NCBI RefSeq assembly: GCF_000764305.2
Contig: NW_025933371.1
Coordinates: 1-64,000, forward strand
Direction of reading: 5' to 3'
DNA: 64,000 nt
Source of the DNA: Hyalella azteca
Lineage: Eukaryota; Arthropoda; Malacostraca; Amphipoda; Hyalellidae
A model generated the notes under the pieces. That model worked only from the letters and a program-made list of their open reading frames with translations. It was not told the DNA's origin and did no database searches. Shown piece by piece: positions 26,263 to 38,610 of this stretch. Position numbers and translations under genes: made by a program. Within the stretch, counting starts at the first letter, position 1, and each line of letters opens with the position of its first letter.

Positions 26263-29200
26263 TGAGATAGGAGCTTCCCGATAATGGATTTTGTAGCACA
26301 GTTTTTGGGTGTCCACACCTTACTCAAATATCAACCACAGAATAATAATATGCGTTTAAAAAGTACTTTTTAAGGACTACACTTCTAAAGAGGCCGGTGT
26401 TTCCGATGTTACACATGTACAAAGTACAATGAATTTCTTATTTTTTAAATATATTACAATATTTATAACTTTTTAAATACTTTTTTAATCTGTCAATTGA
26501 TTCATGCACTGTCTCCGACTTTACATATGTAAGTGTGCAAAATTTCAGATCGATTGGACTGGTGGAAGTGTGTTAAATGTCGATCATAAGATTTGTAGCA
26601 GACGGACAAACAAGAAGTAAAGCTAAAGAGAAGTGTATAGTGATAATAAATTGAACCGAAACAAGATTTACGGCATGGCTACCTTTCGTTTAGGACTTTA
26701 GGTTCCGAAAATCTTAATCCCGTATTGAGAATAAGAACTGTTATTAGGTAAAATATGACTACTGCTAAACCGGCAAAGAAGCTTCAAATATTGAGATGAA
26801 GGACGAAATCGAAAACAACTCAATCCGTTCCAGGAACTTTGAAAACTTCATATTGCTCTTATAGCGAGTACTGGCTTCTTCGAACTGCTCTTTGAGTATC
26901 GAACAAACTTACGAACCTGATAAGGGCCTGTCTTACCGTTGATTGTACGGTAGTGCGGCGAAGAAGCAAGGAAGCTGTGAAGCTGAAGCCATAATTATAG
27001 AACAACGGGGAAAACTGGGACAACATTCAAGGCTGATGTTTTACAAGGAAATGTCTCGTTTGGTCTTTCTCCCTGATAAAATAATAATGATGTATTCATC
27101 ATGATTAATATTTTTTCATTCATTCAGTGTCCTAATTAAAATAATTGGAAACTTTATCAAGAGTGTAAAGTGAACTTGCTCTCTATATTAATCTGCGGTC
27201 ACTTCAATCAAGTTATTCCAACATTGTAATAATCTCCATAGGTACTATAATTATTACATACATAATTTTTCAATATAATCTTTGGGACTTTTGAGCATCA
27301 AGCTACCCGTGGTAAAACTTGATATAAATTTATTTATCATCACCAATCAAATAAACATAATGATCTTTATTATCTGTAAGCATCGATATACCAATTGGAT
27401 TCGATATTTTTCTCGAAATATTTTTTTTTTGTGAAGGGAACTTCTCTGTTAGAATATTTATTAAGTATCCTGGGCAAACTGCGCATAACTGTAAGGGAAA
27501 ATTAATAAAGTTGAATTAGTTTATATCATGTATAATAACTAAATTTTGAAAAATAACCTGAATTGTTGATGTTTTTCGATTTACCCTACTCATTTTAACG
27601 AGCCCAAACTGATTACCTACAGATCCATAGCATTTGTAGCACAAAAATTATTATTATCTTAAATTTCAATAATCATGTAAGCAAATTTCAAGATGTTACT
27701 AGTGTTTATTATGACGGTGACTTGTAGACAAGCGGGAGAATATGGAACAGCTGATAGTGAGGCACTACTATCTTCCCATACTATGGAGTTGTGGATCATC
27801 ACGTGAGCATCTCGTGTACACCTTACAAGCACAGCACTACCTATTCTTAGTCATCTTGTTTGCAAGATATCATGTTCTGTATGCATTAATCACTTTTAAT
27901 TGTCAGGTTTAGCCGTGAAGGTCAGACTTATGCATGTAATTTTCTCAAAAAAATCTGCAGTTGTGTCGATGAATACAAAGTTTGCTTGTTCCAAGTATGA
28001 CTGTAGCTGTCGCCAAGTGGTAGAGGTTGTGGTGGTGATGGAGAAGAAGGTGGCTGTACCGTGCGAGATAGTCAGAAGAACTCAGCCTAGGCTCAGTCAA
28101 CTTGATGCCACGGTGAAATAAGGTTGTCAAGTACTACGCGCTTAAACTATCGGTGGAGATAACGATTAAATATACTAAGATTACCTACGCTCGCTCTGGC
28201 GTATTCAGAATACATATAGTTTCGTCGAAAGATCTTCTAGTGACTCAGTGAGTACCTCACAAACTGTGATTGGGATGCATGCACTGAAACTGAATGAAAA
28301 TAATGTAGGTATCACACCTTGTTTATGTGATGTCTCTTCCATAAGAACTCGATCAATTCGTTGTGCCTAGTATATCGTTATTTTTAGTACTACGCTATCT
28401 CCATTTCTCCAATTATTTTTTATTTGCGAAAATTTTCGGAATACCTGCACTTGCAGCCGTGATATCTGTATATGCAAGTGTCTGCCAAGGCTAGGGTCAC
28501 AGTGTTACAGCACACACCGACACAGGTTGCTCTCTATTTTAACATATTGTGTAACCTCCGTCGCTATTTGTGCAAATGCAATGCAATCAAATACTTGCTT
28601 GCTGGTCTGTAGGAATGTTCTCGAATCGATTCTAAAGAATCCTTGCCAAATTATACAGCTTCGAAATATCTTGGCACGATATACGCGTAGGCAGCAGGCA
28701 CGACACGTGTAATTTCTGTTGAAACTACGGTCAGTGACGCAGAAGTCGACAGAGTAATGGTCACACAGCACGTAACTTGTTACTTTTCAATACAAGCTGA
28801 AATAATGGTCCTAAATGCGGAAACTTGTGTTCATCACATATATAAATGGTCAACTTCTTAGTAGATTTTTTTTTCTAAATAATTAACTACCGATTCGATT
28901 CGCTCAGACTTCGGTACGTATCTAAGATGACGAAGGGAAGTGGTTATGGTATCGACGGGAATCTATGTTCTGCAAGCTGCGTCCTAAGTTCCAACCGAAT
29001 TGTAAGATTTTTGGGGTTAATTAGTGAAATAAGTGAATCATTCATTGGATGCCTTAACATTTAATGAGATGCAATAATGCGATGAAATTCATTTTATAAT
29101 GAATAACTTCTCACGAAATTCTCCCGGTTCTTATGTGCGATATCCAATTTAGTAGACACTAACTCGGTAACTGAAGTACACGCTAACGCCTGCCTCTGAT

Positions 29201-29282
29201 GTTCACGAAAAAACTGTTGCCGACTTGCTGTCTCAACTCCCATAGATAAGCTACGTACATCGACTCTCGAATTTGTATGGTC
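26263..29282. other. Non-coding stretch
   Basis: AT-rich with no supported gene. A palindrome, TTAAAAAGTACTTTTTAA, lies near 26355. Confidence 0.5.
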
Positions 29283-29500
29283 TCAGAATTAGCAGTCGGT
29301 GCACCGCAGTGATAGAGTTGCGCCGCCATTAGCATGTGTACCGTATGCCAGCCACGGCTGAAAGCTGCTCTAGTCGGTGAGCTGTTCCAGCAACGCCGCT
29401 CTCGAGTCGTCAGTCTCCCTGGCGCCCAGTGTGCGGCTGCCAGCGGTTGTGGCGCCGCTTGCCCTGTTGTCTCCCCGCCCCATCTTGATTGCCGCTTTTG
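29283..29500. promoter_or_regulatory. GC-rich island upstream of the PP1 subunit gene
   Basis: About 200 bp of clearly higher GC and CpG content lie 2 kb upstream of the first recognised coding exon at 31534. They include an arthropod-type initiator match, GTCAGTCT (about 29407). That coding exon is preceded by an AG acceptor-like site at 31526-31527, so a non-coding first exon or promoter here is plausible. This is inference. Open frames on both strands look like by-products of GC content. Confidence 0.25.
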
Positions 29501-31533
29501 GACCACTAATTCTGTTTCTCAAAGTGTATATGTTGCGTTAACGCTTCAAAGATCCGTCTGAATGTAGTGCGAAGTTTTCAGGATTGAATTTATGCATTTT
29601 GCTGTCATTCCGACTTCCGAGTGCTATATTCGTTGTGCACAGTAAATAATTTTATGCGTGAGGTATTTTCTTTGGAGTTCCAACGCCTGCTAGGCTATTG
29701 CTTTGTGTATTAAAAATACCATTTAAATTTCCAGTTTTTATCTTATAAAAAGTCATAATTTTGTGTTATTCGTACATTCCGCTGCCGAAGTCTCTCTACA
29801 GCAATCAAACTTCTATTGTATTTTTCTATTATATCAAACTGGTTTTACCGCTTATGTGCAATAATTTAATAGGCCATCGCATATTCCAAATGCTTGGCCC
29901 TGTTAGATGTGCTTTGTCAAGAGGAACTAATGACCTCAAACTGGGCCTCAAATCTGTTTTCAAATTTTTCGTTTCGCCTGGATATACCGTACCTAACGAA
30001 GTGAAAGGCTCCGCAAGTACCGTCAATGCCACTAACTTCGCCACAGCATTTGTGTCGCCTGCCTTCGAAAAAAAAAAGATCTGTTTCGTTAACAGAATTG
30101 TGCCACACATCTCTAGCGCGGTCGAAACAGGCTAACAGATATGTTTCGATCGCTAAAGTTACTATATGGCCATGAAAGTATGAAACCCTACAAATCGTAG
30201 TTGTCTCCAGAAATATACGGGTTTTAGTGACGAGCGGCGAGTTAAGTTGTAGCTGTTGATTAGCGACTCCTGTGTCATTGACTCCCGTTTTTTCAGATTT
30301 CTGGCATAACTTTGGAATACATCTGCTTCTTTCGATTTTCGATATCCGAAGCTTTTTTATAGAGATGATTTGCACTTAATCGTCTTTGTCTTTTGTGCTT
30401 TTGCAATTGGATATCTTGTAACGTTTAAAAACTTAATTTTATTAAGGACATGAAAGATTGAACGTTTTCTATGATGAAAATGAAATTAAGTGAAAATCTC
30501 TTATTTTCATCCTAAGGTAAACATTTGGCCTGTTTTTCGACTGTAATTTTTTTTATTTGCTAATTCTAGTGTTAAAAATTTTTAAATTAGTAGTTTATAA
30601 AGGAATAATTATTAATTTCATTGGCTTGAACTATTTACTCATCAAAACAAACGTACTGAATTGTTCCAAATAATGAAAGTGAATGAAACCTAATGCGAAA
30701 TTGTTTATGATGTCGGTGGGATGAAGTGCTCCTTTTCCAGATTTTTCCATCAATCAATCGTCAAACCTAATAATTATGTGGAGTGTGGACGTTTTTTTTT
30801 TCAATGCTATCATTCATTTTCATTAATTTTGATTTTTGCAATTGCTTTGCTTCATAATTATAATTTTGATTTTTGAATGATTTCATGATCATTATTTATA
30901 AGAAGGATGTAGGAGAAAGTCTTCTTAAAGTCAAGGGATTCTCAACTGTAGATTTCAGTAATTTTCTTTCACCTTCTCCCTATTGAATGAAAGTGTTGAT
31001 AAAGAGTGCAACCTGTTAAATTTTCATGTTCAAATATGTCATTTTATTAATAAATATTTATCGAGACTGTACTCTGCAGATTGTTATAAGCTAGAATGAT
31101 GTATTATGGTCGTATTTTACGAGACATTCATACTGTATTGTAGTTTCCTTCTCCTCGGCTTGGTTTGAGGCTCTGTAACGTCGATGTTTTGCGTCCATTA
31201 ATTTATGCCATTCATATTTGCCCCAAGCGCTCGCATTTCTCAACTCTCCTGTAACTTCAACACAGCTGACCTATCATATTTAACTGAATTTTAAATGGAT
31301 TCAGCCGGAGATTTTTTACAAGAAAAGTTATGGATGATCACTTTGGCACACTATTCAGCATGGCACACATTTAAGTGGATGTAACTTACGTTCCGTGTGG
31401 AAAGGATTTGCAGTCCCGAAAGGATTTGTCGGTTTTTGACTTACTGACGGTCTCATGACGTCGATAGAGTTTCGTATGATGTATATATGCGTGTAGAACT
31501 GTCTCATAACAATAGTGTGATGCACAGGTCCTG

Positions 31534-31878
31534 ATGACAGCGTGCACGATGCCGAGCGATTACGGGGCGGAACTCATGCTTGGGTCATCTCCAGTCATGG
31601 GCTCTGGCTTCCATGGAACAGGATCTTCCTTCTTCTCAGAGTACCCGCGCTGCGGTAGCCCCAGCTCCATGTGGGGGGACCAAGGATCCTACTACCCCAG
31701 TCCTCTCACAGGCAGCTACTCCGACCTCAATGCCCCAGACCCCTGCAGAAGTTTTGCCAGAACCGGATCACTCAGACGGCCTAAGAAATTGAACAAAATA
31801 AAGAAAGATTTTCCAAAGCCGCTTCTTCTAACTATACCTGCCAAGTCTATATTGAGATCTCCCGACGAATTCCCTCAA
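31534..31878 (+). CDS. PP1 glycogen-targeting subunit, coding exon 1
   Basis: Codes residues 1-115: a Ser/Gly/Pro-rich N-terminus, then a basic patch (RRPKKLNKIKK) and SILRSPDEFPQ. It ends CAA|GTAAGA. Reading through the donor gives a 143-residue frame stopping at 31965, which would be a truncated form lacking the RVxF and CBM21 parts if that intron were retained. Confidence 0.85.
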
Positions 31879-34091
31879 GTAAGAATTGACAAGCTGTTGT
31901 GCTCAATTATGATTGATACCTGCACTGCATTTTCTCTGTGCGCTCGGCTTACCGGCTCTCTATAATGCTGAGCGTATTTTCAATTTTTTTTTGCTGAATA
32001 TTTATTATTCTTTGCAGTAGCTGTAAAATTCATCGTTAATATCTTCTCCGCATATGTTATACATGTTGTGGTTCTTTCTCAGGAAGAAGATGCAGTAGCC
32101 ACATCGCCCAATCGCGAAAAGAAAAGAGTTGCGTTCGCCGATACCCTGGGTCACACATTAGCTCAAATCAAAGTTATCACCGAGCGACCGGACTGTCCGC
32201 CCTTCTGGAGCGCAGAATTCATCGAAAAGGTGAAGGTTTGTTTCTCTTTCTTTTCTTTCGTTGGCATCCCTTTTGCGGCAGTGGTGGCTGTTAATATTGT
32301 GGAGGAATTGACTTGGCAGTAATTAGTGGGAATCAATTTCAATTTTCTCTTCTGAAAAAATAACAAGAAACAGCAGTGTGTGAAGTGAAAATACCTTTTA
32401 TCGCTTCACATCCTGGGTAATCTGACACCACAACCGTAAAGCTTTTTGATGACCTAATCAATTTATTTCTGCACTCAATCTTACATGGCTACTCCCAAAC
32501 TCCTTTTCGTTGATCGCCACTCATTTTCATTTGAGTGATTTGGATTACGTTATGAAATTTAAACGATTTGGAGACTTGGTTCATTTTTATAATTTTATTG
32601 GTGATTGTCAATTGCTGTAATTCGGTCACTTTGTGTCCGTAGCGTCTTAGGCTTTACTCAGAGTATTCGCGTTTATAAATTCTCGTATGAATGGAGAGGG
32701 TTTCAATGAAACCATTAATATGGTAAATTTTATATTAAATTTGTGAATTTAAGTTCACATCCTACATCCTACGTTATTAAAAATCTCTAGTTCAGCAAAA
32801 ACGATGATCCAAACACAATCAACGTTGAAAATCAGTTAACATAACTCAAACTTCCGAATGAACATAAACGTTGATCCGTAGCAGTTTCGTTGAGTAGTAC
32901 GACTGTCGGAAACGACTGTACCTCATGCGCACGTTTATGGCCGTACCGCAACCCTAGCCCCGTCCCCGCAGTCGCCTTTATGTCGCTCTGTCGTCTTAGC
33001 CGCAATTTCCGCGCTTACCTACGCTTTATTCATGTATCACGGCCGGTGTGACCGTAGAATTTCTATAACAACCGTACTTTGGAATAGTGGCGTATTCTTC
33101 ATCGCCGATGATATTACTCACTGTACTGTGCATTGCCGTACATCTGCTATTGGTGATCGTGACCGTACCGTGCTGATACCATGAAAATGTTTGCGCAGTG
33201 CTCGCTCAATAATGTGTGTGTCGATAACGTATTTCAGCTTATAACTCCCGACAATTTTCAGGTTACTGGTGGGTTTTCAGCTGAGAAGCCCCCGAATCGA
33301 TGGGAGTTGACTTTCTCTCAACCTGTCTCAGATTATATGGGCTTCAAACTCCGTCTTGATAGGGAAAACGTCGCACTCGAGAATGTTGTCATAGAAGAAA
33401 CCCAAGGAATAGTTAAAGGAACCGTTAAGGTGAGTTAACCGAGATCATGAGCGACAGTAAGATTGAACCGCTTCTCACATGATAATTAGTTCAATTCTAT
33501 CAATTTCGATTTAATCGCGCTTGAGATCCTGCAATAAATTTAAGCTGTGTTCGTAAAGAGCGTCTGAAGTGTTACATTCCCAGCTACTCCCCATTTTTAA
33601 GCCTTTTTATGCTTGGTCACCCGAAAGTTCAACGGTGTTTCGTGACAATAAATTACTCCATATATTATTTTGTTCAAATTCTGAGTTCAAACGACTTATG
33701 TCTTTTCCAGGTTCGCAATTTATCGTTCCACAAGGACGTGTTAGTTCGTTACTCAAGCGACGCCTGGTTGTCGAGCAGGGATGTGTCTGGTGTGTTCATC
33801 CCTGCGCCAACAACGTCGGTCGCTTACGACCTTTACGACAGATTTAGTTTTGAGATCCCGCTCCCAGAGGCCAACCTAACCGACAAGCTGGAATTCTGTG
33901 TTCGATTCTCATGTGATGGAAGAGAATACTGGGACAACAATAGTGGGCGAAATTACGTGGCTATTTCATTCAGATCAAAAAATGACGAGAAGAAAAACAA
34001 AACTAATGATGCTTATCAATTAAGCTTAGACTCGTGGACCGAGTTTGCATCTTGGAATCACCTAAGCTTGGACGATTCCCCGTACTGGTAG
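31534..34091 (+). CDS. Protein phosphatase 1 glycogen-targeting regulatory subunit 3 (CBM21 family), whole gene
   Basis: This subunit recruits PP1 to glycogen, where the holoenzyme dephosphorylates glycogen synthase and phosphorylase. Four exons (31534-31878, 32083-32235, 33238-33429, 33711-34091), all joined in phase 0 with GT..AG introns, give about 356 residues. RVAF at residues 130-133, inside KKRVAFAD, is the RVxF PP1-docking motif. FSQPVSDY (about 192-199) and GTVKVRNLSF (about 227-236) are conserved in vertebrate PPP1R3B/C. WDNNSGRNY (304-312) is the CBM21 glycogen-binding signature. The C-terminus ends in SPYW, like the PYY end of PPP1R3B. The start could be ATG 31534 or 31549; an AG at 31527 suggests a spliced leader exon upstream. 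There is no transmembrane anchor, so it is the short cytosolic type rather than PPP1R3A. I cannot choose a vertebrate paralogue name. Confidence 0.9.
32083..32235 (+). CDS. PP1 glycogen-targeting subunit, coding exon 2 (RVxF)
   Basis: 51 codons between ttctttctcAG and AAG|GTTTGT. It carries the PP1-docking motif KKRVAFAD. A second possible donor (AAAAG|GTGAAG) lies 6 nt upstream at 32229/32230 and would remove two residues in frame. Confidence 0.85.
33238..33429 (+). CDS. PP1 glycogen-targeting subunit, coding exon 3
   Basis: 64 codons ending AAG|GTGAGT. It holds the FSQPVSDY motif and the first strand of the CBM21 region (LEN..VIEETQGIVKGTVK). A second acceptor 24 nt downstream (ttttcAG, exon from 33262) keeps the same phase, so the N-terminal eight residues of this exon may be optional. 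Confidence 0.85.
33711..34091 (+). CDS. PP1 glycogen-targeting subunit, terminal exon (CBM21 core)
   Basis: 126 codons plus TAG after cttttccAG. It contains most of the CBM21 beta-sandwich, with aromatic positions and WDNNSGRNY, followed by a polar linker and a C-terminal WTEFASWNHLSL..SPYW segment. No clear AATAAA was seen in the first kilobase after the stop. Confidence 0.9.
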   Translation, partial: VRNLSFHKDVLVRYSSDAWLSSRDVSGVFIPAPTTSVAYDLYDRFSFEIPLPEANLTDKLEFCVRFSCDGREYWDNNSGRNYVAISFRSKNDEKKNKTNDAYQLSLDSWTEFASWNHLSLDDSPYW

Positions 34092-35440
34092 CATCCAGCA
34101 GTGACGGTCGCTTGTTGATGCCAAGTTCGCCTTCAGTGCCTTTGACAGAAGCTCGTCCAGTTCTTTGACACTCAACGTGCCTTGTTGTGACCGAGATAGA
34201 TACGTTTTTCATCTCCGAGTTTACGTACACTTTGTGAGTGAGAGTAAGGACTTAAAATAGTGATTTTTCGTGACAGCTTGGACTCGAGGTGATGGTATAG
34301 TCAAGTGCTTCAGCCTGTGAAGGAAGTGTTCGACGAAGCCCAAATCGGACGTCAGACGATTGTGGAAACTAGGCTGTGATCCATGAAGAAAAGTTGATGC
34401 CCATGTGAAAAGAGAGTGTAAATGTTATCTCCTTGTATTTAAACGTGTTTTTTGTCGGTGTAAGCAGTGGGTGCATTCTCCGTGCCTCCCTAGATACTAT
34501 AACCCAATATCCTCGTCGCCGTTGGAAGTTAATAATCCACCTAATCGGTGAATCTTGGTCGGTCGAGTGTTACTGTTTTATCTCGCTGATCGAGGAAGTA
34601 CAAAGCTACTCCCAGACTGACATAACAGTGGTCGCGAGTACAAGTTCTGTTATGTTGGTCACTTGGATCTCCCTCTCGAAGTCCTCGACAACGCTTGAAG
34701 TAAAGTTCCTCGTAAGTCAAATTTTACTAACATCACTTTGCATTTTATTTTTGTTTGTACCCTTTTTTTACGCCAGTGGAAGAAATTTCGATTTTTTAAC
34801 CTCGACGTCTGAAGAAAACGTGTAGACTTTTCTATCTGAGAGCAATTATACGGGTTTCGGATTTTATCAACCACTCGTATAGCAAACCATAAATTACATC
34901 TACGTTTTTTTAGAGAAATTAATCAATTTGAGCGATCGGAGAGATATTTGATGATCTTAATTTTAATTAATTTCCAAATATCACGACTTGAAATATTTAC
35001 CGGTACCGTTAATCGTTCCATAAAATTATTCTCCCGGGACAGCATATATGAAAATGTTGTTCTCTTAAATTTTAATGAAGCGAATTTTGTTAAAGAATGA
35101 ACTCGTCTATTATTGGCATTCACCGGCCAATCCTTGACATGTCTATATGGCGCGCGGAAGTTGTGTAGGCTAGTACGGCCAACTGATTGAATCAGTGCTT
35201 CGAGACGTTGACTCATACAGCATACTAATTAATATGCCCTTCATTTGTCGAGCCCATTTTTCTCATCTTTCATTTGATATGTGATGATTACTTCTAACCA
35301 AAATTATTCGATGAATTCTTAATTTTTTACCAATTAGAAATGTGCTCGCAGAAAGCTTCGTGATAAGTCACCTCTTACAATATCTGAAGGCAGCGTTACG
35401 GTCTCTATGGCTGCCGTATCTTATTGAAGTGCTATAGGCT
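34092..35440. other. 3' flank / presumed 3' UTR and intergenic
   Basis: About the first few hundred bases probably belong to the 3' UTR of the PP1 subunit gene. No other gene is recognised. Confidence 0.4.
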
Positions 35441-35446
35441 GCTGGC

Positions 35447-35701
35447 AGAGGCGATGCCGCAATGCTTGTCGTTCGTGCCGGGACTGAGATACCGGCTGAT
35501 GCTGCTGTTTCTAGGCGCATTGTTGACCTTGAGAAGCTCGTGGAGGTTGAGCTCCTAATATCTCCAGCCCCTGTCGCTAAGTACTCATTTGACACACGGA
35601 AAATTCCTTTCAGAATTGATATCAGCAGCATTAATATTATAGCGTTTCATGTTATAAAAGTGAGTGGCTTTTTTCGTAGGCAAGTAAAGATAGGTAAGTA
35701 G
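35447..35701 (+). CDS. Coding-like open frame, unrecognised
   Basis: After an AG (gctggcAG) a frame runs to a stop at 35701. It has an in-frame ATG at 35462 and a protein-like central part (ADAAVSRRIVDLEKLVEVEL). Local GC is higher than the flanks. An antisense frame of similar length overlaps it, and no family is recognised. It could be an exon, a retroelement fragment or chance. Confidence 0.15.
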   Translation, partial: RGDAAMLVVRAGTEIPADAAVSRRIVDLEKLVEVELLISPAPVAKYSFDTRKIPFRIDISSINIIAFHVIKVSGFFRRQVKIGK

Positions 35702-36639
35702 AGTTAGCATGTAAGATAAGTTGAGCTGACTTGTATTTTACTGTTTGCGTCGCCAGACATGCATGTTTGATCGCATCAATCCCCATCCACATTTGCTGTG
35801 CATCCGTTCTATATTTTGTATTTTCTTCGAGCAAAAAATATGTTGATCGCTCTCTTCTATGCGTCCATACATACCGGTAACTGCAACAGCTGTTTAATGG
35901 CGCCCGCAACGCGTGTTATGACAACGCAATATTTTCCACCTTGAAACACTGGCAGCTCGAACTGGCAGATCTCATAGCGGAAACTGACAGGAAGTAACTG
36001 AACATTCAAGCTATTCTTGGCGCAGAGCCTTGTCTTCTGTCATAATTGTCTGGCCCGAAGCGCCTTTGCATTTCACCCTTCGTTGGATTTTAATGTGCAA
36101 GCAAAAAATGTTAGTGAAAACTGACCCATCGACTTGTGAAAGCAATGAAAGTCTGCCTAAAAGTTGGTCGTTCTCTCATGGTTTCCTGCCCATTTAAGAA
36201 CCAGGTGATCGTCTTAGTTTAGTTAATTTCAGTTATGCAAGCCACGTTTCGATGCTCCTTTTAATCTCATAACCACTTTTTTGCTCGCTTCGCCGCTCGT
36301 CCTTGCCAAGGCACATGCGTCCGCTCAAATAGTGCATTGGAATCATATGCTTCCATCTCATCATGGCATCACCTCACTATTTCTGTACTTTCAACCCTTG
36401 CATCTTTTTAATGGTAATCAACATTACTATCACTTCATAAACTCGAATATTATAACCTGTCATTATACGCGAACATTGCCTGTGCTGTTGAGTGTTTTGA
36501 AGCTCAAACGCTCCCTGTTCACTTCCTGTTAGATAATGACAAACAAGACTGAACAATTAGGTTATGTGGTTTAGTAAAAGCAGCGTGAGATGTTTATACC
36601 AATTGGTGTTGAGTCTTGGGATTTCCTGTGATGAGTGAA

Positions 36640-36751
36640 CCGTTTGCCCTCAACGCGTTAGTTTAAAATGAACACGTTGGTTACGCACCAGTACCGTTTT
36701 ACTCAGCGCGTTAGTTTAATTAAAATGAACACGTATTGGTTGCGCGCCAGG
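36640..36751. repeat. Two-copy ~54-bp tandem repeat
   Basis: Units at 36640 and about 36694 share CGCGTTAGTTTAA, AAAATGAACACGT and TTGGTT(A/G)CGC. The second copy has small insertions. Confidence 0.75.
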
Positions 36752-37850
36752 ATGCAACTGTCATGAGCCTCTAAGTAAAGAGTGCTAGAAGGCAACTACG
36801 TGCGACTTGCATTTTTTTGTGTAAACATTGCATTCAGTAAAACTTGACTGGAAATATTTTTTTTCCAGTACAGAACCTTTCGCCAAGTTTTATTACTATG
36901 ATTAGTTTGAACTTCCTGGTTTGTATAATCTTACATTCACGTAAAATTCACGGCTTACTGCTTACATTCACGGCTCATAAGAGCAGTCATCTTCTTTATT
37001 TCCTTGGCGATCCACGACTTTAGGCGCGTCACCAAGAAAAATACAACTAGTAATCATTCATGCGCTGGGCAGTCCGCTGTCGGTGCAGCGTTGCTATTTT
37101 CTATGTTCGTCCCTCAGCGGGACTTGCTTCCTGATTCCTAGAACGGCGTGCGCCCGCCGTCACATGTAGCAGCCGCGCTGCGCCCACACGAACTTAGCTG
37201 CGCAACCCAAGGACGATTCTTTTACTGCAGTCGTTCTGGTGAACTTTACTCTGCTGCGACATGCATTTTTATGTGGGCCTGTGCTAACATTAGGAAGCGA
37301 CGATTCTCTATAGGATTATCCTAGTTTGCACTTCCGGCGAGTTTAGGCATGACCGTGGTTGTTGGCAGCGATCCCTTTTCATGGCTGCAGTATTCAATAA
37401 ATTGATAGTGTGAAAGGACTCGCTTGGGCTATTCCCACTGATTTTTGAACTTTAACATTACCTCGAAAAAAAAAAATTTTTTCATGGTCGTCTTCAAATT
37501 TTGCCCTCACATAACTCATGCTGACTTCGCATTAAATATCGCATTTTCCACAACTTCGATTTCGTTCACTTAATTCATTTATTTCGGTGAGACTGTAATC
37601 TTCAAAACGAAAATTTTGTATTTACTTTCCTTCAATAATTTTTTATGATATTCAAGTGTGACTGTCGGTCACCTTCCTTATCTTTTATCATTTTATCACA
37701 TATTTAGTTGCAACACTTCACGTCAAGTGGTACATAGCAGTCTTTAATTTTAACAGGTAATCACTTTATTAACATGATTTTATTCTCTGCAAATGATTTC
37801 CATTAGTTATCCTTAATCTTCATTCTATCCCTTGAACTGCTGTACGTCAG
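36752..37850. other. Non-coding stretch with a CpG-rich patch
   Basis: 37060-37260 is GC- and CpG-rich relative to its surroundings and could be a promoter or 5' exon. No coding frame stands out. The remainder is AT-rich. Confidence 0.3.
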
Positions 37851-38428
37851 GTCACACTCCGAGAGTTGGCGCGCTGTGCAGGCGCCGCCGGTGCCAAGTT
37901 TAGCCTGCAATATATGGCAGCGATCCCATGGGCAGTCGGGGTTTTATCTTAGTCATCCTACATGAGCCTATTGAAATATTTTTCTCTGTTTTGACGCTTT
38001 AATGGACAACAACAAAAAATTGCTTGGGTTTGGTCGGACGACTGTTCATCAATGTTTAGCTTATTACGAAAACACATTCTCATTGAAACCGGACATTATT
38101 CCCATTGAATCATTACGGAAAACCGGACATTATTCTCAATGAAACCGGACATTTTTGTGTTGCTCCAGCTATGTGAATTCTCATTCTCACAATAGGTTTG
38201 CAAGAAAGCCTCGTTTTGAGGAATTCTTAATGTGTAATTACCTTTTAATTACTCATTGTCCTATCACTTACAAAATCATGTCGATTTCCTACTCTTAAGA
38301 TTTACTGCAATTCTCCTAAAATTTATTCTTTTCCTGCAGGCAACATATGGCGTCGCCACTTGAAGACGGCTCGTGAGGGCGCTCATATCGAGAGGTCATG
38401 CAAGCCGACTCAGCAACTGGACTACGTT
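37851..38428 (+). CDS. Possible exons of an unrecognised plus-strand gene
   Basis: Two short segments follow strong pyrimidine-rich acceptors. The first starts at 37851 (gtacgtcAG; frame VTLRELARCAGAAGAKF). The second is 38340-38428 (ttcctgcAG to TAC|GTTAGT; frame NIWRRHLKTAREGAHIERSC). A third acceptor at 41346 (atgctctcAG) opens a short frame that ends in a stop. Compositions are more protein-like than the surroundings, but the family is unknown and the joins are not proven. Confidence 0.2.
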
Positions 38429-38610
38429 AGTTCAATTCGTCTCCTTCCATTCTTTGTAAAATAAATCATTCAGTTGCACCTTAAAAAAAAATTTTTCCAC
38501 AGCCGACTCAAAGTTTCATGTAAAGATCTCCGTTGAATTAACTATCGGAAATAGGGCGAATTTATCGTGCAACGTCTTCTGAGATAAGAGATGTTTGTGA
38601 GTGGAAAAGG

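Noticed and set aside
29761..30375. Open frames of 124 and 152 codons on opposite strands
   Set aside because: Neither shows a recognisable domain, they overlap each other, and no splice context favours one. Could be an old repeat fragment.
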